From: Anaerolineae bacterium
Lineage (GTDB): Bacteria > Chloroflexota > Anaerolineae > 4572-78 > J111
Assembly: GCA_023151115.1 (NCBI GenBank)
Contig: JAKLJP010000075.1
Location: forward strand, 1-26,367
Direction of reading: 5' to 3'
Length of the DNA: 26,367 nt
The notes beneath the pieces are model-generated. The model was not told where the DNA came from, searched no databases, and saw only the letters and a list, made by a program, of their open reading frames with translations. A program made the translations under genes and the position numbers. Shown in pieces: positions 7,025-14,721 of this stretch (the stretch's first letter is position 1; every line of letters starts with the position of its first letter).

Positions 7025-9439
7025 CTACTGATAGGCCAAACTCTCGCGCACGCTGACACGGGTGGCCCCCTGCGCGGGCAGCCAACTGGCGGCAATGGCT
7101 AAAACGGTGATGATGGCCAGCCAATACACAGCGCCCATGGGGGTGTAATGAAAGACGATTTCGCCGTTAATGGCCGCGCCCAGGGCCTGGGTCATTAGAT
7201 AACCGGCCGGCAGGCTCAACGGCAGGGCAATCAGCCAGCTCAACAGGCCCAACACCAACCCCTCGCCGATGAACAGTCCGGCGATACTCCACGATGAAGC
7301 GCCGATGGCCCGCATCACCCCGATTTCGCGGGTGCGTTCCCGCACATTCAGCGAGAGCACCCCGCTGAGGGCGATGCTGCCCACCAGGGCGATAATCACG
7401 GCCATGGCCGCCAGCATCTTGATGATAATGCCAAAGTTGCTGAGGATTTGGGCGGTCACGGCGCTGGCCGTATCTTCACCGGCAAACAACCCCTGGGGGT
7501 TCAATTTTAGCTCGTGCGCGTCAAAGAAAGTCCGCAAATTTTTAGCCATTTCGACTTCTCCGGCGGCATCGGTGCGCTCGGTTTGAATCCAGACCGTGCT
7601 GGCTTTATTCACACTGTCAGTGGCCCGCAGCAACACCGGGCGCGACACGTTGGCCGAAGTGGTGATGATCGGGTCAAAGATCAGGCCGACCACCTGCCAC
7701 CGGGCTTCGCCATGATTGCCAAAATCAAAAGTCACCCAATCGCCCAGCTTTAGACCGGCATCTTCGGCCAGCTTCTGGTTCAGCACCACTGCGTTGGTGT
7801 CATCGGGCCTGAGCCAGCGCCCGGCCCGTAACTGTGGGCCGTACAGGTCGGTTGGCAATGGCACCCCCAGCACATCGGCGCTGAGGTCGCTGTTCGACTC
7901 GGCTTGGCCGGCGGGCCGGATTTTGGCGCTGGTGATGCCCCACATCTCCACATTCGTCACGCCTGGATAGCCCTGGAGCAGTCCTTCCACTTCCTTGATC
8001 CGTTCCGGCTCCTCAAATTGCAGGTTGACATTGAAACGGAGGATCGAGAAAAGGACATCGCCAAAGGTATAGGCCACCGAGTCCTGCACAGTCATAATCA
8101 TCATAAAGATCAGGCCGCTGCCCACCAAGGCCAGTTGGGTGATGATGACCCGGCCCCGGTTACGAAAGGTATTGTTGAGGGTTAACAAGACCAGCCGGGA
8201 AAGCCGCTGTGCTTTGGCTAAGGTGCGTTCCAGCCAGCCGTCGCCGCCGCCCAGGCCGTAAGTGCTGATAGCTTCGCGCACGGTGATACGCGCCCCGGCG
8301 ATGATGGGAACCAGCGCCGCCAGCAGCGGGGCCAGCAGGGCGATAGCCGCCTGAGTTACGACCGCCGTCGAGGAGAGGGCAAAAGGACCAGGGTCAATAT
8401 TAAAAAAGTATAACAGGAAGTTGCTGAACTGCTGCGCCCCCAGCGCCCCCAGGGGGACGGCGATGAGTAAGGCCAGCACCCCATAAATCAGCACCCCGCT
8501 AAAGTAGATCAGCAAAATCTGGCCGGTTCCGGCCCCGATAGCTTTCATTACCCCAATCTGGGTCACTTGCTGGCCGACAACCGCGGTGATGGTGTTGTAA
8601 ACCAGCAGCAAGCCCAAAATCAGGGCCAGCCCGCCCATGACCCCCAGAATAAGGAAAATGGCGTCCAGCGTGCTCTGCAAGAAATGCTGGTCTGGGTCCA
8701 GAACCCGGTTGTCGCCGTCTACGGGGGCCGCGCCGCCGGTTTCCACGTCCAACTTCTCCAATTGGCGCTGCATCCGGTCGGCCAGCGCTTTGATGGACGT
8801 TTCATCATAGCTGGCAGCAGCAGCCAGAATTTGATTAAAATTCTCCTCGCCGGTCAGGTTGGCAAAGGTATCGCGGCTGGCGTAAAATTGCGCTTTGCCG
8901 CCAAAGCCGGGCGGTTGGAGAAAGGAGTTGTAAACCAGCCCGCCCACCTGCATAGTGTATTCTTTGTCGTCAATGCGGAAGTAGACTTTCTGGCCCGGCT
9001 GAATGTTGAAGTAGCTATCCCCGCCCTTTTCGACCGCTACATTCTTGCGGGTCGGCCAGCGGCCGTTGAGCAGTTCCAGCATGGCAAAAGTTTGATCCTC
9101 GTAATCGGCGCGGGCAATCAAGCCGCCGGGCGTCCAGGGATCAGCCGGGCTAAGCCGGTATTCGATATTGGTTGAGAGATAACCCTCAACGTCCTGAACT
9201 CCTTCGATACTTTTCAGGGCGGTCAACTGCTCGTCGTCTATGCCGGGGTCGGTCCACAGGTTAATCATGGCCGGCGACGAGGCCCGCCAGATTTGGCCCA
9301 GGCGAACGCTGACCCCTTCGCTGGCGGTGATAATCATGCCAATGGCAAATGCGCCCATAGCGATAATCAGCACCACCTGCGCGGTGCGGCCTTTGTTGTG
9401 CCAGATGTCGCTCCAGATTTTATGCCAAATGACGCCCAT
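7025..9439 (-). CDS. FtsX/MacB-type ABC transporter permease, two modules
   Basis: 804-aa inner-membrane protein built of two tandem FtsX-type modules. The first has one transmembrane segment (about 20-40), a large extracytoplasmic MacB_PCD-like domain (45-255), then three segments (257-285, 305-335, 360-385). The second repeats this: a segment at 428-450, an external domain to about 665, and three more segments to the C-terminus. Each module carries the conserved coupling stretch after its second helix (QIGVMKAIGAG near 294, EIGVMRAIGAS near 708). The family exports lipids, lipoproteins or peptides, or transmits mechanical signals, using a LolD/MacB-type ATPase. No ATPase gene lies next to it here, so its partner must be elsewhere. 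Start is ATG 9439, with GGGGA 6 nt upstream. It is convergent with topoisomerase subunit A and appears monocistronic. Substrate unknown. Confidence 0.88.
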   Translation of the reverse strand: MGVIWHKIWSDIWHNKGRTAQVVLIIAMGAFAIGMIITASEGVSVRLGQIWRASSPAMINLWTDPGIDDEQLTALKSIEGVQDVEGYLSTNIEYRLSPADPWTPGGLIARADYEDQTFAMLELLNGRWPTRKNVAVEKGGDSYFNIQPGQKVYFRIDDKEYTMQVGGLVYNSFLQPPGFGGKAQFYASRDTFANLTGEENFNQILAAAASYDETSIKALADRMQRQLEKLDVETGGAAPVDGDNRVLDPDQHFLQSTLDAIFLILGVMGGLALILGLLLVYNTITAVVGQQVTQIGVMKAIGAGTGQILLIYFSGVLIYGVLALLIAVPLGALGAQQFSNFLLYFFNIDPGPFALSSTAVVTQAAIALLAPLLAALVPIIAGARITVREAISTYGLGGGDGWLERTLAKAQRLSRLVLLTLNNTFRNRGRVIITQLALVGSGLIFMMIMTVQDSVAYTFGDVLFSILRFNVNLQFEEPERIKEVEGLLQGYPGVTNVEMWGITSAKIRPAGQAESNSDLSADVLGVPLPTDLYGPQLRAGRWLRPDDTNAVVLNQKLAEDAGLKLGDWVTFDFGNHGEARWQVVGLIFDPIITTSANVSRPVLLRATDSVNKASTVWIQTERTDAAGEVEMAKNLRTFFDAHELKLNPQGLFAGEDTASAVTAQILSNFGIIIKMLAAMAVIIALVGSIALSGVLSLNVRERTREIGVMRAIGASSWSIAGLFIGEGLVLGLLSWLIALPLSLPAGYLMTQALGAAINGEIVFHYTPMGAVYWLAIITVLAIAASWLPAQGATRVSVRESLAYQ

Positions 9440-9747
9440 CGTGTGTCCCCTTTTTTCTTAAGTTACCATTATTTACGAATTTCCGCGCCATTTGTTGCAT
9501 TGAGTGGTTGAATGAGAGTGAACTGGTATTTGGGTTGGCGCAAGCTCTGTTGGCACAATCAAAATACCACAATTGGTCGAAACTGTAACCAGCCAGGTGT
9601 GGAGCAGCTCTGCCTCAAAAGCATTGTCTTCAACTTGGTGCTTGTCCACAGGGGGAGTAGACGGGCTACAACAAATGTAGTAACCCTGGTTGAAGTGTCC
9701 TGTTCGCTAAGAGGTTGCACAAAACGGCTTGACTGTAACAGTAACCC

Positions 9748-9854
9748 GCCCGGTGATAAATCAGCCGGGCTAGAGAACTACGCCGGATGGATCCGGCTTG
9801 GACAAGCCCGATTTATCGGACGCTGTTTCATAGCCGGGGCGATTTATCCCCCGG
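9748..9854. repeat. Multi-hairpin intergenic repeat, copy 2
   Basis: Four hairpins with the same GAT-NN-ATC core as at 6873-6968: 9748-9770 (GCCCGG-TGAT arm, one bulge), 9782-9797 (GCCGGAT / ATCCGGC, perfect), 9808-9819 (CCGAT / ATCGG) and 9834-9854 (CCGGGGCGAT / ATCCCCCGG, one bulge). The stems differ in sequence but the centre is kept, so pairing rather than primary sequence seems conserved. Confidence 0.65.
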
Positions 9855-9990
9855 TGGTCTTTGGCGTAATGTACGAGTTGTTTATGAACGGCACATAAAC
9901 CTGATTGAAGCCGGTGAATGAAGGTTGGCGGAGATTGGTTGTATTATATGGCAGTATCCTGAGAGCTGATATTTATACTGAGCGCACGCT

Positions 9991-10060
9991 AAAATTTCCG
10001 TAGGACGGCATCCCTATGCCGTCCGCTGACGCATGGGGATGCGTCAGCTACGGAAATTTT
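9991..10060. repeat. Cloverleaf-like 70-bp palindromic element
   Basis: The outer 13-bp arms AAAATTTCCGTAG (9991-10003) and CTACGGAAATTTT (10048-10060) match perfectly. Inside are two perfect 9-bp hairpins: GGACGGCAT / ATGCCGTCC (10003-10024, loop CCCT) and CTGACGCAT / ATGCGTCAG (10026-10047, loop GGGG). It is not a tRNA: there is no anticodon arm and no T-loop sequence. It resembles a small non-autonomous mobile element or structured intergenic repeat, sitting 32 bp upstream of the next gene's ribosome binding site. Confidence 0.75.
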
Positions 10061-10103
10061 GAAATGCGTTGGGTATGCAAACTGTCTACCCGGAGGAACC
10101 GTA

Positions 10104-12086
10104 TTGAAACCCTGGCCCATTAGAACCTGGTTCTTGATTGGATTACTCAGTTGGGGGTGGGGCGTAGGATTGGCCTTGCCCGTTCTGGCCCACCGGCTGC
10201 CGACCCATTCGGCGCTTTCTTCGGTCGCGGGGCAAGCAGTTATCACTGGGACACTGCCTTACACCACCGAACTCCGTTCCACCGGTTACATCAAAGGGCT
10301 GTACATTACTTACTACGGCATGGGGTCCGACACGCACCGCGCCCGCGTCCAGGAACTGCTGGAAACCACCGAGCTAAATGCTATTGTCATGGATGTCAAG
10401 GGGGATTTTGGCTGGCTGCCTTACAGCAGCACCGTCCAAACTGCGCTCGATATTGGCGCGGGCAACCGCCCGATGATCCGGGATTGGGCGGCCTGGATGC
10501 AGTGGTTCAAGGAGCGAAATATTTACACCATTGCCCGCATTGTGGTCTTCAAAGATGACCCGTTGGCGGCGGCTCACCCGGAGTGGGCGGTGCTTGACTC
10601 GGCCAGCGGGGGCGTCTGGCACGACCGGGAGGGCCTGGGCTGGGTAGACCCTTCACGCGAAGAAGTGTGGGATTATAATATTGCCCTGGCCGTCGAGGCG
10701 GCGAGTCTGGGCTTTGACGAAATCCAGTTCGATTACCTCCGCTTTCCAACGGACGGGCAGATCAGCCGGGCCACCTTTGCCGTCGAGAATACCCCGGAGA
10801 ACCGGCTGGCCGCCATCAACGGCTTTTTGAGCAAAGCCAGGGAGGCGCTGGCCCCCTATCCGGTCAAAGTGGCCGCCGATGTGTTTGGTTACACCACCTG
10901 GCGCGAGGACGATATGAACATCGGCCAGCAGGTCGAGACCATGGCCCCCTACCTGGATGTCCTGTCGCCCATGCTTTACCCCTCCACCTTTGCCGACGGC
11001 CTGCCCGGCCTGGCGGAATACGGTAACGCGATTGCATTCCCCTACGAAATTGTCCACAAAAGCACCTTGAAAGCGGTCGAGCGGCTCAAAGCGGTCAATC
11101 CGACCCTGGAAGTGCGGCCCTGGATTCAGGATTTCTCGGATTATGCCTTTGATGGACGGACCTACACCCCGCTGGAAATCCGGCGGCAAATGGAGGGCGC
11201 GCGCCAGGCCGGCGGGCGAGGCTGGTTGGTGTGGGACCCGCGCGTCAAATACACCGCCGAGGCTTTGGTCAGCGCCCAGCCGGTCTACCCACCGAATCCC
11301 CAAGGCAAGGTGCTGGTGCTGGAATATCACCTCATCGGCGAGCCGGAGGAGCGCTGGCAGCGTACCCCGGCCAACTTGCGGGCCGATTTGGAGCGGCTGT
11401 GGGCTGGGGGCTACTACCCAATCAATCTGCGCGACCTGGCCGCCGGCGACCTGAGCATGGTTCCGGCGGGTAAGCGACCGGTGGTGCTGACCTTTGACGA
11501 TTCTTCTATCGAACAGTTCCGGTTGCTCCCCGACGGCAGCGTGGACCCGGCCTGCGCCGTCGGCATACTGCTCGATTTCCATGCCGCTCACCCGGCCGAT
11601 TGGCCGCTGCGGGCCACCTTTTTTGTGCTGCAAGAGGTAGATGCGCCGGAGCGGATTCTCTTTGGCCAGCCGGAGCTGACCCAACAAAAGCTGCAAATGC
11701 TGGTCGAATGGGGCATGGAGGTGGGCAGTCACACCCTCAGTCACGCCAACCTGGCCGAGAGCGAAGCGGAGGAAATCAAGCGGCAGTTGGCCCTGAGCCA
11801 GGCCGGCCTGGAAGAATTATTACCCGGTTATGAGGTTGTCTCGTTATCAGTTCCCTTTGGGGTCTATCCTGAAGATGAACGTCTGCTGGTCGGCGGGCTG
11901 TACGAGGATAAATTGTATACCTACCAGGCCGCCGTCGAGGTGGGCGGCGGCCTGGCCCCCTCGCCCCACGCGCCGGAGTTTGATCCCTATCACATTCCCC
12001 GCGTCCAGGCCATCCAGAGCGAGTTGGATTACTGGCTGGAGGTCGCCAACCAGTTGGGCGTTTATTACGTCTCTCCTGGAGAGTAG
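10104..12086 (+). CDS. Secreted DUF4015 glycosidase-like and NodB polysaccharide deacetylase fusion
   Basis: 660-aa extracytoplasmic protein. Residues 1-30 form a signal peptide (MKPWPIR, a hydrophobic run, then a VLA-type cleavage site). Residues about 60-390 match the DUF4015/GHL13 putative glycosidase family: YIKGLYITYYG near 62, AIVMDVKGDFG near 93, VDPSREEVWDYN near 181 and GFDEIQFDYLRFP near 203. Residues about 405-655 are a NodB polysaccharide deacetylase: KVLVLEYH opens it, TFDD (463-466) gives the catalytic and metal-binding Asp pair, SHTLSH (542-547) gives two metal-binding His, and VPFGVYP follows. It probably remodels a cell-surface or extracellular polysaccharide, cleaving and de-N-acetylating it (inference). 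I choose TTG at 10104 because GGAGG lies 7 nt upstream and it gives a clean signal peptide; a TTG at 10059 lies inside the palindrome. Confidence 0.85.
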   Translation: MKPWPIRTWFLIGLLSWGWGVGLALPVLAHRLPTHSALSSVAGQAVITGTLPYTTELRSTGYIKGLYITYYGMGSDTHRARVQELLETTELNAIVMDVKGDFGWLPYSSTVQTALDIGAGNRPMIRDWAAWMQWFKERNIYTIARIVVFKDDPLAAAHPEWAVLDSASGGVWHDREGLGWVDPSREEVWDYNIALAVEAASLGFDEIQFDYLRFPTDGQISRATFAVENTPENRLAAINGFLSKAREALAPYPVKVAADVFGYTTWREDDMNIGQQVETMAPYLDVLSPMLYPSTFADGLPGLAEYGNAIAFPYEIVHKSTLKAVERLKAVNPTLEVRPWIQDFSDYAFDGRTYTPLEIRRQMEGARQAGGRGWLVWDPRVKYTAEALVSAQPVYPPNPQGKVLVLEYHLIGEPEERWQRTPANLRADLERLWAGGYYPINLRDLAAGDLSMVPAGKRPVVLTFDDSSIEQFRLLPDGSVDPACAVGILLDFHAAHPADWPLRATFFVLQEVDAPERILFGQPELTQQKLQMLVEWGMEVGSHTLSHANLAESEAEEIKRQLALSQAGLEELLPGYEVVSLSVPFGVYPEDERLLVGGLYEDKLYTYQAAVEVGGGLAPSPHAPEFDPYHIPRVQAIQSELDYWLEVANQLGVYYVSPGE

Positions 12087-12108
12087 GTCAAACTTTAGTT
12101 TGACCTAC
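12083..12108. repeat. Palindrome spanning the stops of two convergent genes
   Basis: Perfect 12-bp arms GTAGGTCAAACT / AGTTTGACCTAC with centre TT. It contains the TAG stop of the plus-strand deacetylase (12084-12086) and the TGA stop of the minus-strand ABM-like gene (12088-12090). It probably works as a bidirectional transcription end. Its CAAACT/AGTTTG core is also present in the palindrome at 4320-4360. Confidence 0.8.
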
Positions 12109-12402
12109 CAGTACCTCATGGTGCGTCACCGTCGGCTCAAACTCCAGCAGAAAATCCTTATCTTCGGGGTAGTAGTGAGCCTTCTCCGGCTGCGGGCCGG
12201 CAAACCCCTTGACTGCTTCCATTGAATCCCACAGCGAGATCAGGGTAAAATGGGCGACTTCTCCCTCAATACGGCGCAGAACGTACACGCCCCGGTTGCC
12301 CGGCGTGGCCTGATAGTCGGGCACGCCGGATTGGTTCAGAAAATCAAGATAAGCCTCGGCTTTGGTCGCCGGGGTCATGCCGTGCCAGATTCTGGCAATC
12401 AT
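12088..12402 (-). CDS. ABM-type (antibiotic biosynthesis monooxygenase-like) small protein
   Basis: 104 aa, the usual size for a single dimeric alpha/beta-barrel (ABM-like) domain. The opening MIARIWHG, the conserved TPGNRGVYVLRR core (about 34-45), then FTLISLWDSMEAVKGFAG and EPTVTHHEV fit a conserved uncharacterised ABM subgroup. ABM proteins range from cofactor-less monooxygenases and haem-degrading enzymes to proteins of unknown role, so activity cannot be assigned. Start ATG at 12400-12402, with GGAG 6 nt upstream. The last six residues (VGQTKV) and the stop are encoded by the palindrome at 12083-12108, so the natural C-terminus may have been shifted when that element arrived. It is the last of four minus-strand genes. 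Confidence 0.75.
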   Translation of the reverse strand: MIARIWHGMTPATKAEAYLDFLNQSGVPDYQATPGNRGVYVLRRIEGEVAHFTLISLWDSMEAVKGFAGPQPEKAHYYPEDKDFLLEFEPTVTHHEVLVGQTKV

Positions 12403-12434
12403 GGTGTCTCCTTATAAATAGACCGCCGACCACT

Positions 12435-12477
12435 GACCGCCGACCGCCGTAAGAAATCCCTTCGGCGGTCGGCGGTC
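12435..12477. terminator. Strong GC hairpin after the DNA glycosylase gene
   Basis: Perfect 15-bp arms GACCGCCGACCGCCG (12435-12449) and its complement (12463-12477) with a 13-nt loop. The loop-proximal bases and flanks repeat GACCGCCGAC. It lies just past the glycosylase stop on the minus strand and upstream of the ABM gene. No T-run follows, so it may attenuate or process rather than fully terminate. Confidence 0.55.
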
Positions 12478-12482
12478 TGCCG

Positions 12483-13394
12483 TCAGCAGTCGGTCACGGG
12501 TGGATCAAACCAGTAAGCAAGATACTGCCACTTGCCCCAGGGGGCGTAGATAGCCCGCATCTCGGCTTCGCTGGCGGGCTGACCGCCAAAATATTTCTTG
12601 GATACGTGGCCGACCAGTTCAGTATCCACCGCCAGGTGCTCGTAGCGGCCCAAAATCATCAGCAGGGTGGCCGCCGCATAGGGGCCGACACCTTTGATCT
12701 GACGCAGCCGCCGCAGCAGTTCGGCGGTGGGCAGACCGGGGTCTTCCAGGCTCGACAAATCAAGCCGGCCCTCGGCTACGGCTGCGGCCAGGTCGGCCAT
12801 GTAGCCGCTGCGATAGCCCAGCCGGATTTCCTGCCGTAAAAAGTCGGGACCGGCGGCGGCAATAGCAGCGGGGGTTGGAAAGGTCCGCCACTCCGCCTGG
12901 CCCGGAAACGGCTCGCCCAGCCGCTCGGTCAGCCGGTCCACCAGCCGCTTGGTCTCCGCCCAGGTGATATTGGTGGTGCAGAGGGTGTAAACGATGTCTT
13001 CAAACAGGGTCGGGCAGCGCAGCAGCCGGCCCCCGCCCGGCTTCACCCGCAGCAACCAGTTTTCGTTTTGCGCGCACAGATCGTAAAATTCGCTCAAATC
13101 CTCGTCCAGGCGCAGCATCCGCCGCACCGCCCGGCGAATTTGGACCTCTGCGATGGCGGTCAGCGGCTCAACCGTTTCCACACTGATTTCAACAAACGGG
13201 GCTGAGCCGTTGACCCGGCCCTCGCTCAGGCGCAGGCGGACCACCTGACCGCTGTCCAGCCGGTGGACTCGACTCAGGGTCAGGCTGGCCGCGTCCCACT
13301 CAAACGGGCGCAGGGCCGCCCAACCGTGAGCACGCGCCGTAGCTTCAAAATCAAAAGGGATGGGGGGCGTTTCTTGCAGCAAAATCATTAGCAT
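12483..13394 (-). CDS. HhH-GPD DNA glycosylase (3-methyladenine glycosylase/OGG-like)
   Basis: 303-aa base-excision repair enzyme of the HhH-GPD superfamily, which flips out damaged bases and cleaves the N-glycosidic bond. An AlkA/OGG-type N-terminal beta domain covers about residues 1-120. The helix-hairpin-helix is LRQIKGVGPYAAATLL (GVG at 235-237), followed by the catalytic Asp257 in LAVDTE. At the position of the OGG1/Nth Schiff-base lysine I read Arg, so it is probably a monofunctional glycosylase without AP-lyase activity, closer to AlkA. There is no C-terminal iron-sulfur cysteine set. Start ATG 13394, with GGAG about 9 nt upstream; a second ATG lies two codons in. The 138-bp gap upstream (13395-13532) is CT-rich and shows no feature I can name. 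Target lesion (alkylated or oxidised purine) is unknown. Confidence 0.82.
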   Translation of the reverse strand: MLMILLQETPPIPFDFEATARAHGWAALRPFEWDAASLTLSRVHRLDSGQVVRLRLSEGRVNGSAPFVEISVETVEPLTAIAEVQIRRAVRRMLRLDEDLSEFYDLCAQNENWLLRVKPGGGRLLRCPTLFEDIVYTLCTTNITWAETKRLVDRLTERLGEPFPGQAEWRTFPTPAAIAAAGPDFLRQEIRLGYRSGYMADLAAAVAEGRLDLSSLEDPGLPTAELLRRLRQIKGVGPYAAATLLMILGRYEHLAVDTELVGHVSKKYFGGQPASEAEMRAIYAPWGKWQYLAYWFDPPVTDC

Positions 13395-13532
13395 TGTAAA
13401 CGGCTCCAGAGTTTAGGCGTGTTGCATCTTACGTCTTGCGTGGAATTAATTTGTTCCCCCGCCGGGCGCTCCGCGCTCGGCAGTCCCCTGCTCCTCCGCT
13501 CCCCGGCTCTGCCTCGCTCCTCGCCTCACGTT

Positions 13533-14060
13533 TCACGCTTCACGCTCTCCCAGCGCCGCTTCAATCCAGCCCTGGTGCTCGGCGTAATGTTCGTAGGTGT
13601 TGCCGATAATCCAGCCAATAATTGGTCGCGTGTCATCATCTTCGGCTTGACCGCCTGCAAAGTAAGCGTAGGGCTTGAACAACTCTTCATCCGCAAGCCG
13701 GTCCAGCGCCGCCAAAAGCTGGCGGTGACTCGCCTCAAAATAGTGCCTCACCTCGGCCAGCGAGCGTTCCCGGTTTTGTTGATAGATCATCTCGTTCCAA
13801 TCATCCATCTCGTGTTGAGCTATTGTCGCTTCGTCCAGGCCCATAGCCGCCCAGCGCGGCTGGCGCTGCAACAGCGCGGCAATACCGACCTCCCAGGCCG
13901 CCAGGTGAGCCAAGTGATCTTTGATGGCCCAGCCAGAAGCGGCTGGGGTTGTCAGTTGCTCTTCGCTCAACCGGCTGAGAGCCTGTTCCAGGGCGGTTCG
14001 GCTCTCGACGATGTAGGTCAATAACGCTGCTTTGTTTGGGGGAATTGTTTCATCATTCAT
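13533..14060 (-). CDS. ClbS/DfsB-family four-helix bundle protein
   Basis: 175-aa DinB-like protein of the ClbS/DfsB (DUF1706) group. The typical start MNDETIPPNKAALL, the helix motif WAIKDHLAHLAAWE (His49, His52), the PRWAAMGLDEATI segment, and the final YEHYAEHQGW (His158, His162) are all present. ClbS protects colibactin producers by opening the toxin's cyclopropane warhead, and other members are implicated in protection from DNA-reactive metabolites; whether this member does so is inference. I start at ATG 14060. The upstream GGAG is 9 nt away, or 6 nt if the adjacent in-frame GTG at 14063 is used; the upstream extension reads through a spacer with no conserved residues. It follows the DinB gene by 87 bp on the same strand. 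Confidence 0.8.
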   Translation of the reverse strand: MNDETIPPNKAALLTYIVESRTALEQALSRLSEEQLTTPAASGWAIKDHLAHLAAWEVGIAALLQRQPRWAAMGLDEATIAQHEMDDWNEMIYQQNRERSLAEVRHYFEASHRQLLAALDRLADEELFKPYAYFAGGQAEDDDTRPIIGWIIGNTYEHYAEHQGWIEAALGEREA

Positions 14061-14147
14061 CACATTTTTCTCCTTAAAATAGACCGGGACGGATGATAAA
14101 TACCCGGTCCTCGGTCTCCGGTCTCCCGTCTTCACGGCGAGGAACTT

Positions 14148-14660
14148 TTATTTATTTTCCGGCCGATAGGGCGCTTCGGTGTCAATATCGCCCACAAACT
14201 CCGGCAGCTCGGTGTGCCCCAACTGCTGCCGGATGGCCATATTCTCGCCGGTGTGATACCAGTAGTGATAGATCACCCGCTGGAGCAAGGTACCAAAGAT
14301 GTAGTCGCTGGGCGCGCCGTCAATGATAATTGGCTCGTGCAGATTCTCGGTTCGTAAGGTATCAAGCCAGGGATCAGCCGCATTGATAATAGTTTGCCAG
14401 GCAGTCCACATTTCATCAAGTGGAGGGGTACTGGCCGGCGCGCCGTAGGCAAACAGGTCGTTAAGCTGGGGCAATAAAATTTGTCCCTGCCCGCGCCACA
14501 ACCAGTAGCGCTGTTCTTGCCAGGCCATGTGGCCGATATTCCAACTGATGCAGTTCATGGGCATAATTCGCCGGCGCGCGTCGGCATCGCTCAGACCGGC
14601 CAGGGCACGCTTGAATTCGCTGCGGGTGAAACGCAATTGTAAAACCAGGGGATGAGTCAT
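14148..14660 (-). CDS. DinB-family putative metal-dependent hydrolase
   Basis: 170-aa four-helix bundle of the DinB/YfiT superfamily. The three expected metal ligands are visible: His44 in SWNIGHMAWQE, and His132 and His136 in YHYWYHTGENMAIRQQLGH. Relatives include thiol-dependent transferases and hydrolases that detoxify electrophiles using bacillithiol or mycothiol. The substrate here is unknown. ATG 14660 is preferred: GGAG sits 9 nt upstream, while a longer frame would need a TTG inside the leader. It is the promoter-proximal gene of the minus-strand group and is driven by the consensus promoter at 14739-14767. Its transcript probably continues into the ClbS-like gene. Confidence 0.82.
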   Translation of the reverse strand: MTHPLVLQLRFTRSEFKRALAGLSDADARRRIMPMNCISWNIGHMAWQEQRYWLWRGQGQILLPQLNDLFAYGAPASTPPLDEMWTAWQTIINAADPWLDTLRTENLHEPIIIDGAPSDYIFGTLLQRVIYHYWYHTGENMAIRQQLGHTELPEFVGDIDTEAPYRPENK

Positions 14661-14693
14661 AGAATTTTTCTCCTTTTGCTTCCTCAATTTTGC

Positions 14694-14721
14694 TTGACAA
14701 TGCTCTCTAACCTGCTATACT
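14694..14721 (+). promoter_or_regulatory. Promoter of the CGNR regulator gene
   Basis: TTGACA (14694-14699), 16-bp spacer, TATACT (14716-14721). The -10 box lies inside the left arm of the inverted repeat at 14707-14737, so binding there should block this promoter. The leader to the start codon is about 80 nt. Confidence 0.7.

Larger units (their letters stand above)
9440..10103. other. 664-bp gene-poor region with palindromic repeats
   Basis: Between the permease start and the secreted deacetylase start. It holds the multi-hairpin repeat at 9748-9854, the cloverleaf palindrome at 9991-10060, and the ribosome binding site GGAGG (10092-10096). A 128-codon open frame at 9512-9898 has no recognisable domain, lacks a good ribosome binding site and runs through the repeat, so I treat it as non-coding. 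No convincing promoter was found for either flanking gene. Confidence 0.6.

Noticed and set aside
9512..9898. 128-codon plus-strand open frame
   Set aside because: It runs through the multi-hairpin repeat, is rich in Cys, Asn and Arg without any motif, and lacks a Shine-Dalgarno. It is more likely chance.
9991..10060. Cloverleaf fold considered as a tRNA
   Set aside because: Only two inner arms; no anticodon arm, no GTTC T-loop and no CCA-type acceptor. All pairs are perfect, unlike a tRNA.
10653..11744. 363-codon open frame opposite the secreted deacetylase
   Set aside because: It is antisense to a gene with clear catalytic motifs. Long antisense frames are expected in GC-rich coding DNA.
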